Assembly: GCF_029338315.1 (NCBI RefSeq) | Contig: NZ_CP119794.1 | Span: 1,054,001 to 1,118,000 of the forward strand | Direction of reading: 5' to 3' | DNA length: 64,000 nt | Origin: Haloarcula regularis | GTDB taxonomy: Archaea > Halobacteriota > Halobacteria > Halobacteriales > Haloarculaceae | Part shown: one piece after another, positions 62,861 through 64,000 of the stretch | Numbering within the stretch: the first letter of the stretch is position 1 | Layout: each line of letters starts with the position of its first letter | Notes under the pieces: generated by a model | The model's database searches: none | What the model saw: the letters and a program-made list of their open reading frames with translations, nothing else | Told to the model about the DNA's origin: nothing | Program-made: the position numbers and the translations under genes

Positions 62861-63576
62861 GTAACCACCAGAAACGCCTCTCGGTGCCAAACAGCTGGCC
62901 CGTAGAGCGCAAGACAGCCACGTTCACGGTCAAGGCCGGCGCCGGCCCGCACGGCGAGTCGGGGGTCCCCCTGCTCATCGTCCTGCGGGACGTGCTCGGC
63001 TACGTCGACAACCGCAAGGAAGCGCGCTACGCGCTCAACAACGACAACGTGCTCATCAACGGCACGGCCGTCTCCGACGAGGAGCGCCCCGTCGGGATGT
63101 TCGACATCCTGGCCTTTACCGAGCGCGAGGAGTACTACCGGGTCTTCCCCGGCGAGGGCGGTCGACTGGCGCTGACGGCCATCGAGGCCGACGCCGCCGA
63201 GTCCAAGCTGGGCAAGATCGTCACCAAGACGCAGGTCGCCGGTGGCGACATCCAGCTGGGCCTCCACGACGGCGAGACGCTCGTCGTCGAGGACGGCGAC
63301 GCCTACTCCGGCGGCGACTCCATCGTCGTCGACAACGAGTCCGGCGACGTCGTCGCCCACTTCGAGTACGAGGAGGGTGCGCTGGTGACGGCCGTCGAGG
63401 GCTCCCACGCCGGCGAGATCGGCACCGTCGACGAGATCCAGGTCACGCCCGGCTCCGCACAGAACAACGTCCTGGTCGCCCAGGAGGACGGCGACGGCTT
63501 CGAGACCATCGAGGAGTACGTCGTCGTCATCGACGAGAACTTCACGGGCGACGACAAGGAGGGTGACGACGAATGA
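62857..63576 (+). CDS. rps4e: Ribosomal protein S4e (eS4)
   Basis: 239 residues, archaeal/eukaryotic: [17 protein letters not shown] at the start, an S4-like domain ([22 protein letters not shown]) and a KOW motif ([15 protein letters not shown]). It is expected at this place in the archaeal spc operon. An acidic C-terminus follows. Coupled with rpl24 and rpl5 by ATGA. Confidence 0.96.
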   Translation: MSNHQKRLSVPNSWPVERKTATFTVKAGAGPHGESGVPLLIVLRDVLGYVDNRKEARYALNNDNVLINGTAVSDEERPVGMFDILAFTEREEYYRVFPGEGGRLALTAIEADAAESKLGKIVTKTQVAGGDIQLGLHDGETLVVEDGDAYSGGDSIVVDNESGDVVAHFEYEEGALVTAVEGSHAGEIGTVDEIQVTPGSAQNNVLVAQEDGDGFETIEEYVVVIDENFTGDDKEGDDE

Positions 63577-64000
63577 GCTCGGAGACCGAATCAGGCGCCG
63601 ACTTCCACGAGATGCGCGAACCGCGCATCGAGAAGGTCGTCGTCCACATGGGCATCGGCCACGGTGGCCGCGACCTGGCCAACGCCGAGGACATCCTCGG
63701 CGAGATCACGGGTCAGACCCCCGTCCGGACGAAGGCAAAGCGGACCGTCGGCGAGTTCGACATCCGCGAGGGCGACCCCATCGGCGCGAAGGTCACGCTG
63801 CGTGACGACGTCGCCGCCGAGTTCCTCGAGACCGCGCTGCCGCTTGCCGACCTCACGTCGTCGCAGTTCGACGACACCGGCAACTTCAGCTTCGGCGTCG
63901 AGGAACACACGGAGTTCCCGAGCCAGGAGTACGACCCGAACATCGGAATCTACGGGCTGGACGTGACGGTCAACCTCGTCCGCCCCGGCTACCGCGTCGC
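63573..64000 (+). CDS. rpl5: Ribosomal protein uL5, cut by the window edge
   Basis: 142 residues are visible: [47 protein letters not shown] and [23 protein letters not shown], which match uL5. The complete protein should be about 170-180 residues; the end lies beyond position 64000. It binds 5S rRNA. Confidence 0.95.
   Translation, partial: MSSETESGADFHEMREPRIEKVVVHMGIGHGGRDLANAEDILGEITGQTPVRTKAKRTVGEFDIREGDPIGAKVTLRDDVAAEFLETALPLADLTSSQFDDTGNFSFGVEEHTEFPSQEYDPNIGIYGLDVTVNLVRPGYRV

Overview
This window is chromosomal DNA from a haloarchaeon (class Halobacteria), probably near the Haloarcula/Halomicrobium group. The evidence is the very high GC content, strongly acidic proteins, TATA boxes 25-30 bases before many starts (short or absent leaders), archaeal-type ribosomal genes (S8e, S4e and the RNase P protein Rpp29 inside the S10/spc cluster), phytoene synthase, haloarchaeal-type phosphomevalonate decarboxylase, methenyl-tetrahydromethanopterin cyclohydrolase and FlaD/E-like archaellum domains. 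The genus is an inference.

Layout. 0-6.3 kb: a lactate-oxidation divergon (GlcD-type FAD/Fe-S dehydrogenase facing a LutC and a LutB-plus-CCG fusion). 6.3-13.3 kb: conserved haloarchaeal proteins, two likely nucleic-acid proteins, a 458-bp hairpin-rich element with 14-bp inverted ends (10936-11393) and phytoene synthase. 13.4-18.2 kb: fructan metabolism (GH68 levansucrase-like, GH32 beta-fructosidase) around a degenerate FtsZ-like protein with a zinc ribbon. 18.3-24.2 kb: a PH-like/helical/nuclease-fold protein, then an actin homologue of salactin/volactin type, a FlaD/E-domain protein, ParA and CheW. This looks like a polar cytoskeleton, chemotaxis and archaellum locus built on a divergent promoter with a perfect 22-bp palindrome. 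24.2-29.1 kb: NDH2-like oxidoreductase, mevalonate-pathway decarboxylase, a VapBC pair with a visible operator, cobalamin adenosyltransferase and MsrA. 29.1-34.0 kb: a receiver protein and a 1398-residue multi-PAS/GAF histidine kinase. 34.0-38.4 kb: a complete glycine-cleavage operon gcvT-gcvH-gcvPA-gcvPB. 38.4-44.6 kb: NYN nuclease, TatD-like hydrolase, and PhoU, polyphosphate kinase and a phosphatase. 44.8-55.1 kb: housekeeping genes (S8e, PyrF, phosphoglycolate phosphatase, GTPBP1-like GTPase, Mch) and a second histidine kinase. 55.1-55.6 kb: tRNA-Gly preceded by tRNA-like fragments. 55.9 kb to the end: the S10/spc ribosomal operon from a SPOUT methyltransferase and uL3 through uL5, which the window edge cuts.

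Sequence quality. At least seven otherwise ordinary genes, including the essential rpl3, carry indels that break the frame, most of them one base and several of them a missing G/C in a run of four. These are far more likely sequencing or assembly errors than pseudogenes, so the genes are annotated across the breaks.

Most unusual items: the hairpin-rich 458-bp element, the degenerate FtsZ with a zinc ribbon, the actin/ParA/CheW/FlaD-E locus, the vapB gene with no ATG/GTG/TTG start and an adjacent operator, the four convergent gene pairs that overlap exactly on CTAG, and the tRNA-fragment region beside tRNA-Gly.
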